Below are positions 12,338 through 19,871 of a DNA stretch of 22,506 nucleotides, one piece after another. The position numbers and the translations under genes are program-made. The notes under the pieces were generated by a model that worked only from the letters and a program-made list of their open reading frames with translations, had not been told where the DNA came from and searched no databases. The DNA comes from Candidatus Nitrosopumilus sp. (GTDB taxonomy: Archaea > Thermoproteota > Nitrososphaeria > Nitrososphaerales > Nitrosopumilaceae). The first letter of the stretch is position 1, and each line of letters opens with the position of its first letter. The stretch spans positions 1 to 22,506 of the forward strand of contig JABMOR010000033.1 of assembly GCA_013203245.1 (NCBI GenBank), read 5' to 3'.

Positions 12338-12556
12338 TTATTCATGGACATGATCATGGCCACAATCACAAGAGTGATCATCACCCTTTAATGACATTAG
12401 TTCTTGCACCATTTCATCTCGAATTTTCAGCAAATCTCCAACTTGTTGTTTCAGAGATGTAGAATCCCAATTACTTTGGTGTAATTCTCTTATAACATCA
12501 ATTATTTCAAGATCAACATTTAGCAGGTTATCCATTAGTTGTTCTTGTTCATCCAC
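12338..12556 (-). CDS. Small helical protein with His/Cys-rich metal-binding tail
   Basis: The 72-residue protein has a helical body (about residues 1-57) and a tail DDHSCDCGHDHVHE holding two Cys, four His and several acids. The tail should bind a soft or transition metal such as zinc, nickel or copper. It could be a metal chaperone or buffer, which would suit ammonia oxidisers with their high copper need, but the metal cannot be told from sequence. The stop codon abuts the convergent coiled-coil gene. Confidence 0.6.
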   Translation of the reverse strand: MDEQEQLMDNLLNVDLEIIDVIRELHQSNWDSTSLKQQVGDLLKIRDEMVQELMSLKGDDHSCDCGHDHVHE

Positions 12557-12606
12557 GATATTTTATCCGAATACTAGAAGAAAAACAATTCTAATCAAAA
12601 AAGGAA

Positions 12607-13035
12607 TTATTCAGCTTCCACGCTTTCTTTTAGAAGATTTTTCCTAACAAGAATTGGAATGTTGTAAAAGGCACCTAACGCCATAGCGTCTGAAGCACGA
12701 TAATTTCTCAGTACCAGGTCTTTCTTACCTGTAAAGTACAGATTAGCACGTAATACCTCTCCACTTTCATAGATTTTGACTTTGACTAGAACTATTTCAT
12801 TTTGTTCACAGATTTCTTCAATCATCTTGTAAATTGATGGAGCTGCCTCACCTGTAGTTTCACCAAAACTTGAGATATGTTTTGCGACTTCACCAGAAAA
12901 TGCCCTCATATGGAATTCCTTGCCATTGTCAGATTTTAGAACAACCATACCTTCAACAGCATATGGATCAACGAATCCAACATAATCAATTTTTACAGAG
13001 TCATAATCAGGCTCTTGTGCTTGATCAATTTCCAT
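12607..13035 (-). CDS. Bifunctional nuclease (BFN) domain protein, DUF151 family
   Basis: The 142-residue protein shows the DUF151/BFN features: VVLKSDNGKEFHMRAFSGEVAKHI in the N-terminal half and a C-terminal YRASDAMALGAFYNIPILV, matching the family's R-x-S-D-A-(I/M)-A-x(3-5)-PI motif. Plant members of the family are described as DNase/RNase; in archaea the function is not established. Length is normal. It is divergent from the CBS-TrkH gene, with a TATA-like TTTATAA at 13066-13072 on the minus strand. Confidence 0.8.
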   Translation of the reverse strand: MEIDQAQEPDYDSVKIDYVGFVDPYAVEGMVVLKSDNGKEFHMRAFSGEVAKHISSFGETTGEAAPSIYKMIEEICEQNEIVLVKVKIYESGEVLRANLYFTGKKDLVLRNYRASDAMALGAFYNIPILVRKNLLKESVEAE

Positions 13036-13153
13036 AATAATACATACAAACTGCCTCTTCAGTGCTTATAAAGATAGCAAATTACTGAGATCAGATTTAA
13101 TAATTTTAAAAGATAAATTATTTTTTAACGATCATTACTTACGCGTAACCCCA

Positions 13154-13165
13154 AATTATTTAAAA
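13154..13165 (+). promoter_or_regulatory. TATA box for the CBS-TrkH gene
   Basis: ATTATTTAAAAT lies with its centre about 26 bases before the ATG at 13185, predicting a leaderless transcript. The TTRGCACTAG box is absent, in contrast to promoters in the first 10.6 kb. Confidence 0.5.
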
Positions 13166-13184
13166 TCCCCAACTAAGGTAGCTT

Positions 13185-14999
13185 ATGTCAACTAATCCAG
13201 AAAAGGCAGTAGCATATGTTCTAAGCAAGTACGTTACAGATTACATGAGCAAAGACGTATTGATTCTTGGGTTAAATACACAAACCAGAGAAGCTGCTAG
13301 AATGCTACGTCATTATGAGACAGATGACATTATTGTTACTGATAAAAATAATTTGCCAGTAGGGATTGTTACAGATGAAGACATCCTAAACAAAGTTAGT
13401 GATGTTACAGTTTACGCAGAATCTACAAGACTGAAAGACATCATGAGCACCCCACTAATTACAATTAATGAAAAATCAACATTACAAGATGCATTACATA
13501 AAATGCGAGATAATAACATTAGAAAACTACCCATCATATCAAAGAAAAATCAAGTGATGGGAATGATCTTTCAATCAGTAATTGCAAATGCTATCCGAGA
13601 TGCAACAGCTACTGCACCTCGTCTTCTGAGTCCACCAGTAAAAGCAGTTCTAGGTAATCTAGGATTTGTGTTACAGTTTGCAGGGGTGTTATTACTTGTA
13701 CCAGCTATTCTTGCAACAGTTTTAGAAGATACAGTGATTGCGACTGGGATTTATCTAACCACAGTTCTATTACTAGTGACAGGATTCTTTCTGAATTCTT
13801 ATGGTGAAAAATCAAGTCTAAATCTACAACAAGCGTCAGTTTTGGTGTTTGCGAGCCTATTTTTACTAACATTGTTTGGAACGGTGCCATATCTGTATGT
13901 ACTTCCAAGTTATGAAACTCCCGTAGAAGCATTTAGTAGTGCATTTTTTTCAAGTGCAGCAGGATTTACGACAGGAGGAATATCATTATTTGACGAACCA
14001 GAAAATCTTTCTCAGAGTTTTACATTTTTCAGAAGCTATACTCAACTGGTAGGAGGGATGAGTTTCATTTATCTGGTAATTACCGCATTCTATCCAGAAT
14101 CAAAATTACAATCAATGCGTGGTTTTATTTCAGGTAGAACACTACACATGAAAGAATTATTCTTAACCATTACTGTCATCTTTGCAATTTACATTGTAAT
14201 TGTAGCATCATTGCTGTATGTATTTGGTGAAAGAAATATCATCGATAATTTCTCATTAGCTATGAGTACTCTTGCAACAGGGGGATTCACACCAAACTCA
14301 GCAATTCTTGAGGGGTTAGTTTGGCAAGAACACATTATCTTAATGGGCGCGATGATTCTAGGTGCACTACCATTTACATTCCACTATGCATTTGTAAGAA
14401 AGAAATTCCTTTCACCAAAACTTGGAAAAGAAGTTTTGGCATACTTTGCAATTTTAGGTAGTGCAACAATTCTGTTTATGGGAGTTAGTGGGTTAGATCC
14501 ATTGCAAAGTGCATTTTATTCCGTATCTGCAAGTACTACTGCAGGATTGCAAATAGATAGTCTTGCAGGATTGGGTGGAGGAGCACATACAATTCTGATA
14601 ATTTTGATGATCATAGGAGGTTGCGGATTTTCCACTGCAGGCGGTTTGAAAATATTTAGATTGTTCCATCTAAAAGATGCAATAGCATTATTTAGTAAAG
14701 TGAAAAGAGCAAAACTGTCAAATCAATCAAAAAAAGAAGTTATGTCGACACTCATAATTTTGGCATTATTTCCCGCAATTGCAGCAATCATGGGACTACA
14801 TCTAGCAGAAATAGAAGAGGTTCCATTTCAAGATGCATTTTTTGAATCTGTAGGAGTAATTACAACAGGAGGCTTGTCTGCAGGAGTAATTGATTTTGAT
14901 ACGGATCCTGCAACAAAAATCGTTCTAGGGTTTTTGATGATATTTGGTAGATTAGAAATAATTGCAATTATCTACATTTTTGTTCCCAAACTCAGTTAA
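13185..14999 (+). CDS. CBS-TrkH fusion, potassium transporter
   Basis: The 604-residue protein joins two CBS domains (about residues 15-70 and 80-140) to a TrkH/KtrB-type membrane unit (about 150-604). Four pore loops carry selectivity-filter glycines: GFTTGG at 260-265, ATGGF at 364-368, TTAGL at 451-455 and TTGGL at 560-564. TrkH proteins normally depend on a separate TrkA/KtrA RCK ring to bind nucleotide. Here the CBS pair, which binds adenine nucleotides in other proteins, may gate the channel in cis; no TrkA gene is in the window. It would take up potassium (or sodium-coupled potassium) across the cell membrane. The start at 13185 fits the TATA position. Confidence 0.88.
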   Translation: MSTNPEKAVAYVLSKYVTDYMSKDVLILGLNTQTREAARMLRHYETDDIIVTDKNNLPVGIVTDEDILNKVSDVTVYAESTRLKDIMSTPLITINEKSTLQDALHKMRDNNIRKLPIISKKNQVMGMIFQSVIANAIRDATATAPRLLSPPVKAVLGNLGFVLQFAGVLLLVPAILATVLEDTVIATGIYLTTVLLLVTGFFLNSYGEKSSLNLQQASVLVFASLFLLTLFGTVPYLYVLPSYETPVEAFSSAFFSSAAGFTTGGISLFDEPENLSQSFTFFRSYTQLVGGMSFIYLVITAFYPESKLQSMRGFISGRTLHMKELFLTITVIFAIYIVIVASLLYVFGERNIIDNFSLAMSTLATGGFTPNSAILEGLVWQEHIILMGAMILGALPFTFHYAFVRKKFLSPKLGKEVLAYFAILGSATILFMGVSGLDPLQSAFYSVSASTTAGLQIDSLAGLGGGAHTILIILMIIGGCGFSTAGGLKIFRLFHLKDAIALFSKVKRAKLSNQSKKEVMSTLIILALFPAIAAIMGLHLAEIEEVPFQDAFFESVGVITTGGLSAGVIDFDTDPATKIVLGFLMIFGRLEIIAIIYIFVPKLS

Positions 15000-15028
15000 G
15001 ATAGAATTTAATTTCATATAGAAAAATT

Positions 15029-15850
15029 ATGACTGTGGAGAAAAAAAGTAAGAATCAGGGCAAAAAACTAATCATTTTAGGATTTGTAACTATCGGGATT
15101 ATGTTTGTAATTTATGGTAGATATCAAGATCCTGAATTGATAACTCCAAGTGCAATAGACACCATACAAAGAATTGCCTATGGGTTTTACATTATTCTGC
15201 TAGCATCATTTGGAGCCATTGCTTTTGGTATGTATAGATACCATAGAGAAAAAGTAGAAAACAAAGGAAAAGATCTTTTTTCAATTATTGCATTAACCAC
15301 ATGGAATTCAAAATCTAGAAAAATCTTTGTTGCAACATTTATTGGGTATGGGATATTTTTTTCGCTAATTTCCGGAACACTAGTGTATCAACCAGAAGTT
15401 AGTTTTTCATATCATTATGGAGCTACTATTCCATCAGGATTTGTTGCACCATGTTGTGATGAGCCAGGATACATGCCACAAATTATCATTTACCTTACAG
15501 ATCATGTAGGATTAAACATAATACCGATTAACCTAGTGTTACAAATTATCGTCTCATATTTGGTGGGATTAAACGCAGCAATTGCAGTAAGCGCATACAC
15601 AGTTTCTAAAAAAGGCAGAGGGGCAAGTAGTGTAGGGGCAATAGCAGGATTATTTATTGCATGTCCAACTTGTGCAGGATCATTTTTGTCAGTTTTTATT
15701 GGAACTGCTAGTGGAATAGCATTATCAATTGCATTGACACAGCTACAAACATTTTTCATTGCTATTTCAATACCCATATTACTTGTGACTCCATATATTT
15801 TGGCAAAAAAATTACGAAATGCCGATGGTAGTTGTAAAGTTAATCCCTAG
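15029..15850 (+). CDS. Polytopic membrane protein with CC and CPTC motifs
   Basis: The 273-residue protein has about six membrane helices (near residues 13-29, 48-70, 98-116, 158-182, 197-225, 232-252). An outside loop holds a vicinal cysteine pair (APCCDEPGY, C142-C143), and a later helix holds ACPTCAGS (C212, C215). The arrangement suggests metal transfer or thiol-disulphide chemistry in the membrane; copper handling is an attractive guess in an ammonia oxidiser but is not shown. It follows the potassium transporter by 29 bases on the same strand and may share its transcript. Its stop overlaps the convergent neighbour by four bases (CTAG). Confidence 0.7.
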   Translation: MTVEKKSKNQGKKLIILGFVTIGIMFVIYGRYQDPELITPSAIDTIQRIAYGFYIILLASFGAIAFGMYRYHREKVENKGKDLFSIIALTTWNSKSRKIFVATFIGYGIFFSLISGTLVYQPEVSFSYHYGATIPSGFVAPCCDEPGYMPQIIIYLTDHVGLNIIPINLVLQIIVSYLVGLNAAIAVSAYTVSKKGRGASSVGAIAGLFIACPTCAGSFLSVFIGTASGIALSIALTQLQTFFIAISIPILLVTPYILAKKLRNADGSCKVNP

Positions 15851-16101
15851 AATTTTTTTACTTCAGGAATTTTATGATTTCCAATATCATAACCGTCACG
15901 TCTTAAAAATTTCAAAGTGAGTTTGTAAATTATTTCATCATGATCTACCTTCTCTAAAATTTCAGTCCATTGAATTTTGCCTTTATCTTCAATGTGTTTT
16001 TTAAAATCTGGATTCATTGATTCAGCAATATAGCGGCATTGATCAAAGGTTTTGCCGTTTTTGTATGCCCGAATTCTAGTATCACAGCTATCCATATTCA
16101 T
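15847..16101 (-). CDS. Hypothetical small protein with paired cysteines
   Basis: The 84-residue soluble protein (MNMDSCDTRIRAYKNGKTFD...) has two cysteines (C6 and C22) in an N-terminal region followed by a mostly helical, basic part. I recognise no family. It could start at M1 or M3. It overlaps the membrane protein stop through a shared CTAG. Confidence 0.55.
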   Translation of the reverse strand: MNMDSCDTRIRAYKNGKTFDQCRYIAESMNPDFKKHIEDKGKIQWTEILEKVDHDEIIYKLTLKFLRRDGYDIGNHKIPEVKKF

Positions 16102-16172
16102 ATTTGATTAAAAATCTAATTAAACCTAGACCATATGCCTTCAAACAAATACTAGAATAAAGAAGGTAAATC

Positions 16173-16412
16173 ATGGTAATAAAATCAACTGAAGAATATA
16201 TTGATTTTTTCATAAATCTAAACATGGGGGAAAACGTTCCACTTTTGAGTTTTGTAAATAATGAAAGAATGGTACTTAAACAAAAATTAGAACATAAGGA
16301 TATAGAGAAAGCGCCAATAATGAACGGAATCAAAATTTTAGAGGGTTTAGTAATGGAGATTAACGAGTTAGGACAAGAAGCAGTATTAGAGAAATATCAA
16401 AACAAAAACTAG
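16173..16412 (+). CDS. Small helical protein upstream of a wHTH regulator
   Basis: The 79-residue helical protein (MVIKSTEEYIDFFINLNMGE...) has no recognised domain. It is followed nine bases later by the winged-helix gene with a good ribosome site, so both are likely one operon and may work together. The overlapping frame on the other strand (16088-16333) is a weaker, hydrophobic-looking shadow. Confidence 0.6.
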   Translation: MVIKSTEEYIDFFINLNMGENVPLLSFVNNERMVLKQKLEHKDIEKAPIMNGIKILEGLVMEINELGQEAVLEKYQNKN

Positions 16413-16421
16413 GAGAAACAG

Positions 16422-16988
16422 ATGGATAAAAATTCAGAAATTATTAAAACTGAAATTATTAGAATATTGAATGAAAATGGAAAGACCAGAGGTACTGAAC
16501 TTGCCAAACGAGTAATAGAGAAAGTAGGTAATGAGAAAATAGTTTATCGAGAAATTAGTGCACTGGTTGAATCCGGAGAAATTGATAAAAAAGTTCACAG
16601 CAGGTCACATATCGTGTATGAATTAATTAATCTCTCCGAATCAGTAAACAATCAACTAAAGAATCTACATAGAGAAGTAGATATGGTTTATGAAGAAATA
16701 TCCCATTTTGAAATAACCGTGAAAGAAGAGAATTTTTCATATCATGAAAGACTAAGATCAATAATTCATCAAATTCACATAGTACAATCGACAGATGGAA
16801 TCATGAAATTACTATCATATTATCCTGCTTTCAAAAAAGACAAAATGTATTCACAAATTATTAGAAAAATAGATGATTGTTGGGAATCAATTATGAGCAG
16901 TATTGCACATCAACAAGAAGAAGATTTTCTTAATGAAGTGCTTTCAAATTTAAGAATATCGCATATAGATTCAAAAAATGTCAATTGA
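16422..16988 (+). CDS. Winged-helix transcriptional regulator
   Basis: The 188-residue protein has an N-terminal winged helix-turn-helix (about residues 5-70, KTEIIRILNENGKTRGTELAKRVIE...YREISALVESGEIDKK) and a helical C-terminal part (about 75-185) that probably dimerises or senses a signal. The GGAG ribosome site lies at 16412-16415, immediately after the stop of the preceding gene. Ligand and targets are unknown. It overlaps the convergent DUF5615 gene by eight bases. Confidence 0.7.
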   Translation: MDKNSEIIKTEIIRILNENGKTRGTELAKRVIEKVGNEKIVYREISALVESGEIDKKVHSRSHIVYELINLSESVNNQLKNLHREVDMVYEEISHFEITVKEENFSYHERLRSIIHQIHIVQSTDGIMKLLSYYPAFKKDKMYSQIIRKIDDCWESIMSSIAHQQEEDFLNEVLSNLRISHIDSKNVN

Positions 16989-17256
16989 AAAATTTTAATT
17001 TTTCAACAATTACTTTAAGAATTTCTTCATTATCAAGTAAAATCAATGGGAAATCATTTTCTTCGCTAGCCTTGCGAAATTCAGTATCTTTAGTAACTAT
17101 GATCATGTCATGTTCACGAGCATAATTAATTATAGAGTAATCCGATGCAAGTTTTTTTCCCTCCATTTGCAGTTTCCGCACACTATAGGCATCATGGCCC
17201 AGGTCTTTTAGTCGCTCATCCATTCCATCTAAATTTTCATCAACTAAAATTTTCAT
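16981..17256 (-). CDS. DUF5615 PIN-like protein
   Basis: The 91-residue protein matches the DUF5615/Mut7-C PIN-like fold: MKILVDENLDGMDERLKDLGHDA at the start with acidic D6, D39 in the middle, and IIVTKDTEF (D57, F60). These acids are laid out as in PIN nucleases, so it may be a ribonuclease, possibly a toxin. The usual DUF433 antitoxin partner is missing; no small DNA-binding gene precedes it on this strand. The upstream region has an AT repeat of TTAA units (about 17257-17275). Confidence 0.75.
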   Translation of the reverse strand: MKILVDENLDGMDERLKDLGHDAYSVRKLQMEGKKLASDYSIINYAREHDMIIVTKDTEFRKASEENDFPLILLDNEEILKVIVEKLKFFN

Positions 17257-17292
17257 ATTAATTAATTAATTAATTTCAATATTAGTGTAAAC

Positions 17293-17688
17293 TCAAAATC
17301 CGTGAAATTCAGACCATTGATTTCCGAGTTTGTCGATTATTTTCCAGCCAAGTCTATCTATGTTAACACTGGGTTCTGCAATTACTAATATGATGTATGT
17401 TCCAAGAGGGAAACTCATCATTACGACTTTTTCTCTCCTAGAAGAAGAATATTTTACTCGACCCAAATTAGCATCAAATCCGGTCCTATTTGCCACTCTA
17501 TGTGCCAATTCCTGAAACATTTGTTTTCTTCTAGCATCATTCTCAAAAGGAATTATCCCACTTTTCACATCACCTACAATTAATTGGCCAGAACTATCAA
17601 TAAGGCCACAAAATCGAATTTCAGGTTCTAATAAAATATTGTTTATTTTATTTTTTATTTCTTCAATAGGAAATTCTGAATCACTCAT
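17293..17688 (-). CDS. Roadblock-like thaumarchaeal family protein (copy 1)
   Basis: The 131-residue protein shares RFCGLIDSSGQLIVG (about residues 25-39), LAHRVANRT and LGRVKYSSSRREKVVMMSFP with the gene at 18757-19134. The strand-helix pattern with IDxxG resembles roadblock/profilin-like folds, which often bind small GTPases or serve as sensory modules. I think it belongs to a lineage-specific family possibly called DUF6659, but cannot confirm. It has no transmembrane part. It lies 36 bases from the DUF5615 gene and may share regulation with it. Confidence 0.6.
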   Translation of the reverse strand: MSDSEFPIEEIKNKINNILLEPEIRFCGLIDSSGQLIVGDVKSGIIPFENDARRKQMFQELAHRVANRTGFDANLGRVKYSSSRREKVVMMSFPLGTYIILVIAEPSVNIDRLGWKIIDKLGNQWSEFHGF

Positions 17689-17731
17689 TTACAAATCAAT
17701 TATAATTTCATCATATTTAATATAATTTCAT

Positions 17732-17839
17732 TTATGGGAAATCGCCCTGAAAATACTTGATTGTGATATAAACACCAATAATGATTAACAATCCCATACT
17801 TGCAATCATTGTCTTTCTCTCATTCCACATAACGTTCAT
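17732..17839 (-). CDS. Small single-helix membrane protein
   Basis: The 35-residue product starts MNVMWNERKTMIASMGLL and continues with a hydrophobic segment (IIIGVYITIKYF) that spans the membrane once, ending GDFP. It is too short for standard calling but has a clear charged-then-hydrophobic layout. Role unknown. It occupies what would otherwise be an unexplained 260-base gap. Confidence 0.45.
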   Translation of the reverse strand: MNVMWNERKTMIASMGLLIIIGVYITIKYFQGDFP

Positions 17840-17951
17840 GAATTTTCTGCAAGAATAATGAACTTAAGCGTATTGCAGTTTAGAATCAAAGGATTGACGA
17901 TAAATGTGAGGGAACATCAAGTACTTATTTTCAAGAATGTGATAAAATACA

Positions 17952-18185
17952 TTGGATGTAAAAGAAGAAGATACATCAGAAGAATCTAAAAAAAATCATA
18001 TTTCATATTATAGATCACTTTGTAGAGTAATCTCAGAAATTCAAAAAGAGAAAGAACAAGAAAGCGAACCGGCAATCAAGAGTCATTTAGATAGCAGGGT
18101 AGACGCAATAGAGAAAGATAAAAAAAGAATAAGAGAGATGTTTCCAGACATCAAAGAAGAGGAATGGAATGGCCACACCAACTGA
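17952..18185 (+). CDS. Small coiled-coil protein with FPD motif
   Basis: The 77-residue charged helical protein begins with TTG and ends REMFPDIKEEEWNGHTN. It shares the layout of the protein at 12131-12337 (coiled coil, Lys/Glu-rich, then FPD and EE). Upstream in-frame ATG is immediately followed by stops, so TTG is the only start. It overlaps the next gene by 17 bases. Function unknown. Confidence 0.5.
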   Translation: MDVKEEDTSEESKKNHISYYRSLCRVISEIQKEKEQESEPAIKSHLDSRVDAIEKDKKRIREMFPDIKEEEWNGHTN

Positions 18186-18375
18186 GAATAACCACAACAA
18201 ACATCTAGATTTACTGCATGAATACAAAATTCATCTTGTAAAGTATGTGGAGGTTTTAGAAAAAATAGATAAGCAATCAGAATTTGCAAAAGAGTGGAAT
18301 CAATCAACAATAAAAGAGAGGAAAGAGGAAATTAAAGTAATAGACAAAATTTTAAAGAATTTAATACGATTTTAG
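18169..18375 (+). CDS. Small helical protein coupled to the preceding gene
   Basis: The 68-residue charged helical protein (MATPTENNHNKHLDLLHEYK...) starts inside the preceding coiled-coil gene and is likely co-translated; the two may form a helical complex. No family is recognised. Its end overlaps the convergent neighbour by four bases. Confidence 0.55.
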   Translation: MATPTENNHNKHLDLLHEYKIHLVKYVEVLEKIDKQSEFAKEWNQSTIKERKEEIKVIDKILKNLIRF

Positions 18376-18725
18376 TTAGAATTTTTCTGAGTCAGATCAT
18401 ATAGAAAATTACAAAATGTATCAACGTGTTCAGAGGACACGCCATCAAACCATGCAAGTTCTTTGTCAATGCTAAAATCTTTAAAAATATATTGTAAGTT
18501 TGATTTAACATAGTTTACTTCATCTTGCACTGATCTGTTAATTTGTTCTATCATATTATCTGATAATTTGTAATTACAAGTCATCAAATCCAATTGAACA
18601 TAATAATTTCTATGTGTAGGATTTATTTTTGCTTTGATAAACGGCTTATTTTGTTGTTGGCAATCACGATAATGTTTATCATATTCAAACATCTTTGAAT
18701 CACCAAGATATTTGTGAAACATCAT
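18372..18725 (-). CDS. Hypothetical soluble protein
   Basis: The 117-residue protein is rich in aromatic and charged residues (MMFHKYLGDSKMFEYDKHYR, HRNYYVQLDLMTCNYKLSD). It shows no signal peptide or membrane helix and no recognised motif. The start could also be M2 or M12. It lies 31 bases from the roadblock-like copy 2 gene on the same strand and probably shares its transcript. Confidence 0.5.
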   Translation of the reverse strand: MMFHKYLGDSKMFEYDKHYRDCQQQNKPFIKAKINPTHRNYYVQLDLMTCNYKLSDNMIEQINRSVQDEVNYVKSNLQYIFKDFSIDKELAWFDGVSSEHVDTFCNFLYDLTQKNSN

Positions 18726-18756
18726 GACATCTAAAAGGTATAGTCTTTAAAAAAGC

Positions 18757-19134
18757 CTAAAGGCCAGCAGTGATTTTTTTGACTTTTGTAATTAATCTAA
18801 TTTTTGTACTAATTGGCATTTCAGGCTCCATTGTAAAATATACAATATTCCTTTTTGTGTAAATTACCATCTGGGAAACTTTTTCTCTTTCAACATGAAC
18901 ATATCTTACTTTTCCAAGTGATCTATCAAACTCTTTTCTCATAGAACGTCTTTGAGCAACTTGATTACAAAAATACTCTTCTTCTTTTTGGGTTTTTAAG
19001 TTAGTTTTTCCTGTTTTCATAATGGCTTCTCGAATATTGCCTTTAGGATCTATAATAGCTGCAAATCTCATCTTTGTATCTAACTCGAGTATTTTTTGAA
19101 CTACATCAAGCATATCAACTTTTTTTAGAGCCAT
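18757..19134 (-). CDS. Roadblock-like thaumarchaeal family protein (copy 2)
   Basis: The 125-residue protein is a paralogue of the gene at 17293-17688. Matching blocks are MRFAAIIDPKGNIREAI (about residues 21-37), NQVAQRRSMR, and LGKVRYVHVEREKVSQMVIY. The IDPKGNI strand-turn-strand is the roadblock/LC7-like hallmark; no catalytic residues are apparent. It probably acts in signalling or as a structural adaptor, with an unknown partner. The two paralogues are under 2 kb apart, on the same strand but separated by several unrelated genes. Confidence 0.6.
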   Translation of the reverse strand: MALKKVDMLDVVQKILELDTKMRFAAIIDPKGNIREAIMKTGKTNLKTQKEEEYFCNQVAQRRSMRKEFDRSLGKVRYVHVEREKVSQMVIYTKRNIVYFTMEPEMPISTKIRLITKVKKITAGL

Positions 19135-19236
19135 TCTGAGTTTAAACGAAGATTTACTAAATATAAGCTATCAAATTTTTTTAAAAAAACTAATTTTATA
19201 AAACAGTGATAAATTCATTAAAAAATATACGATCAG

Positions 19237-19311
19237 ATGGAAGAACCCATTGAAATTGTTCTCAAAAAATTAAAAATGCAATCATCAGTTAAAAAATTAA
19301 GAAAAATATAG
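19237..19311 (+). CDS. Possible microprotein
   Basis: A 24-residue frame (MEEPIEIVLKKLKMQSSVKK...) is amphipathic and basic. A TATA-like TTTTATAAAA lies about 40 bases upstream. It may be chance; it is listed because its layout is peptide-like and the gap is otherwise unexplained. Confidence 0.2.
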   Translation: MEEPIEIVLKKLKMQSSVKKLRKI

Positions 19312-19359
19312 AAAAATTTTGCGGTTGTTGTTTATTAATCAGAAAAAAATAGTTGCAAT

Positions 19360-19584
19360 ATGAAAATGTCTGTCGGAATAGCAATTGTAGGAATTCTGAT
19401 GTTTGGGTCTGGCTTGATAATGTTCTATTCAGTTGAATTAGGACAAACAGATACCATATTGAGATTTATCAAAAATACAGGTACATTTGTTGGAATTAGC
19501 GGAATGGGTGTTTGTCTTGCAGGTATTTTGTTATATTTAATTAACAAAAATGAGCCATCAATAAAAGAACACTCTGATGTTTAA
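19360..19584 (+). CDS. Small two-helix membrane protein
   Basis: The 74-residue protein has two membrane helices (about residues 5-24 and 43-61) and short charged ends (MKMS... and NKNEPSIKEHSDV). No family is recognised. It may be a subunit or modulator of a membrane complex. Start is the first ATG of a short pair at 19360 and 19366. Confidence 0.55.
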   Translation: MKMSVGIAIVGILMFGSGLIMFYSVELGQTDTILRFIKNTGTFVGISGMGVCLAGILLYLINKNEPSIKEHSDV

Positions 19585-19697
19585 GATTGAGACATCTATT
19601 CATATTCATCTAACTATAATTACAAATTTACAACTATTGTAAAATAATACATCCCTGTCAGGTAAGGAGTTGATTTTTGTAGGAATTATTCTACAAC

Positions 19698-19808
19698 ATG
19701 TTGAATCAGCCATACACTGAAGAGGTTGCTACAAGTTTTCGTATGTCAAATTCATTTGTAATATTCATGATTGTATGGGCTATTTTCCAACATATTACAA
19801 ATAAGTAG
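19698..19808 (+). CDS. Small single-helix membrane protein
   Basis: The 36-residue product (MLNQPYTEEVATSFRMSNSF...) has a hydrophilic N-terminus and one C-terminal hydrophobic segment (FVIFMIVWAIFQHI). An AATAATACATCC repeat (19643-19654), also found at 19845-19856 before the next gene, lies upstream, suggesting shared regulation. An in-frame stop at 19680 fixes the start region. Unknown role. Confidence 0.4.
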   Translation: MLNQPYTEEVATSFRMSNSFVIFMIVWAIFQHITNK

Positions 19809-19840
19809 AATTCATACCAGTGATAAAATTAAAAACTAAA

Positions 19841-19856
19841 TTATAATAATACATCC
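19841..19856 (+). promoter_or_regulatory. TATA region with repeated AATAATACATCC
   Basis: TTATAATAAT (19841-19850) is about 28 bases before the ATG at 19872. The 12-base AATAATACATCC at 19845-19856 is repeated exactly at 19643-19654, upstream of the neighbouring microprotein. Confidence 0.45.
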
Positions 19857-19871
19857 AGATCACAATAATAG

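Noticed and set aside
16088..16333. Minus-strand hydrophobic frame
   Set aside because: It lies over the 79-residue plus gene, which is linked to the next gene by a good ribosome site. The hydrophobicity is what reverse reading of a charged helix gives.
17257..17275. TTAA repeat as a CRISPR or satellite
   Set aside because: It is only a short run of AT units; no spacers or longer repeat structure is present.
17277..17290. TTTACACTA-like sequence before the DUF5615 gene
   Set aside because: There is no convincing TATA box at the required distance; the match is weak in an AT-rich region.
16981..17688. Toxin-antitoxin pair of DUF5615 with its neighbour
   Set aside because: The neighbour looks roadblock-like, not like a DNA-binding antitoxin; kept only as a remote possibility.
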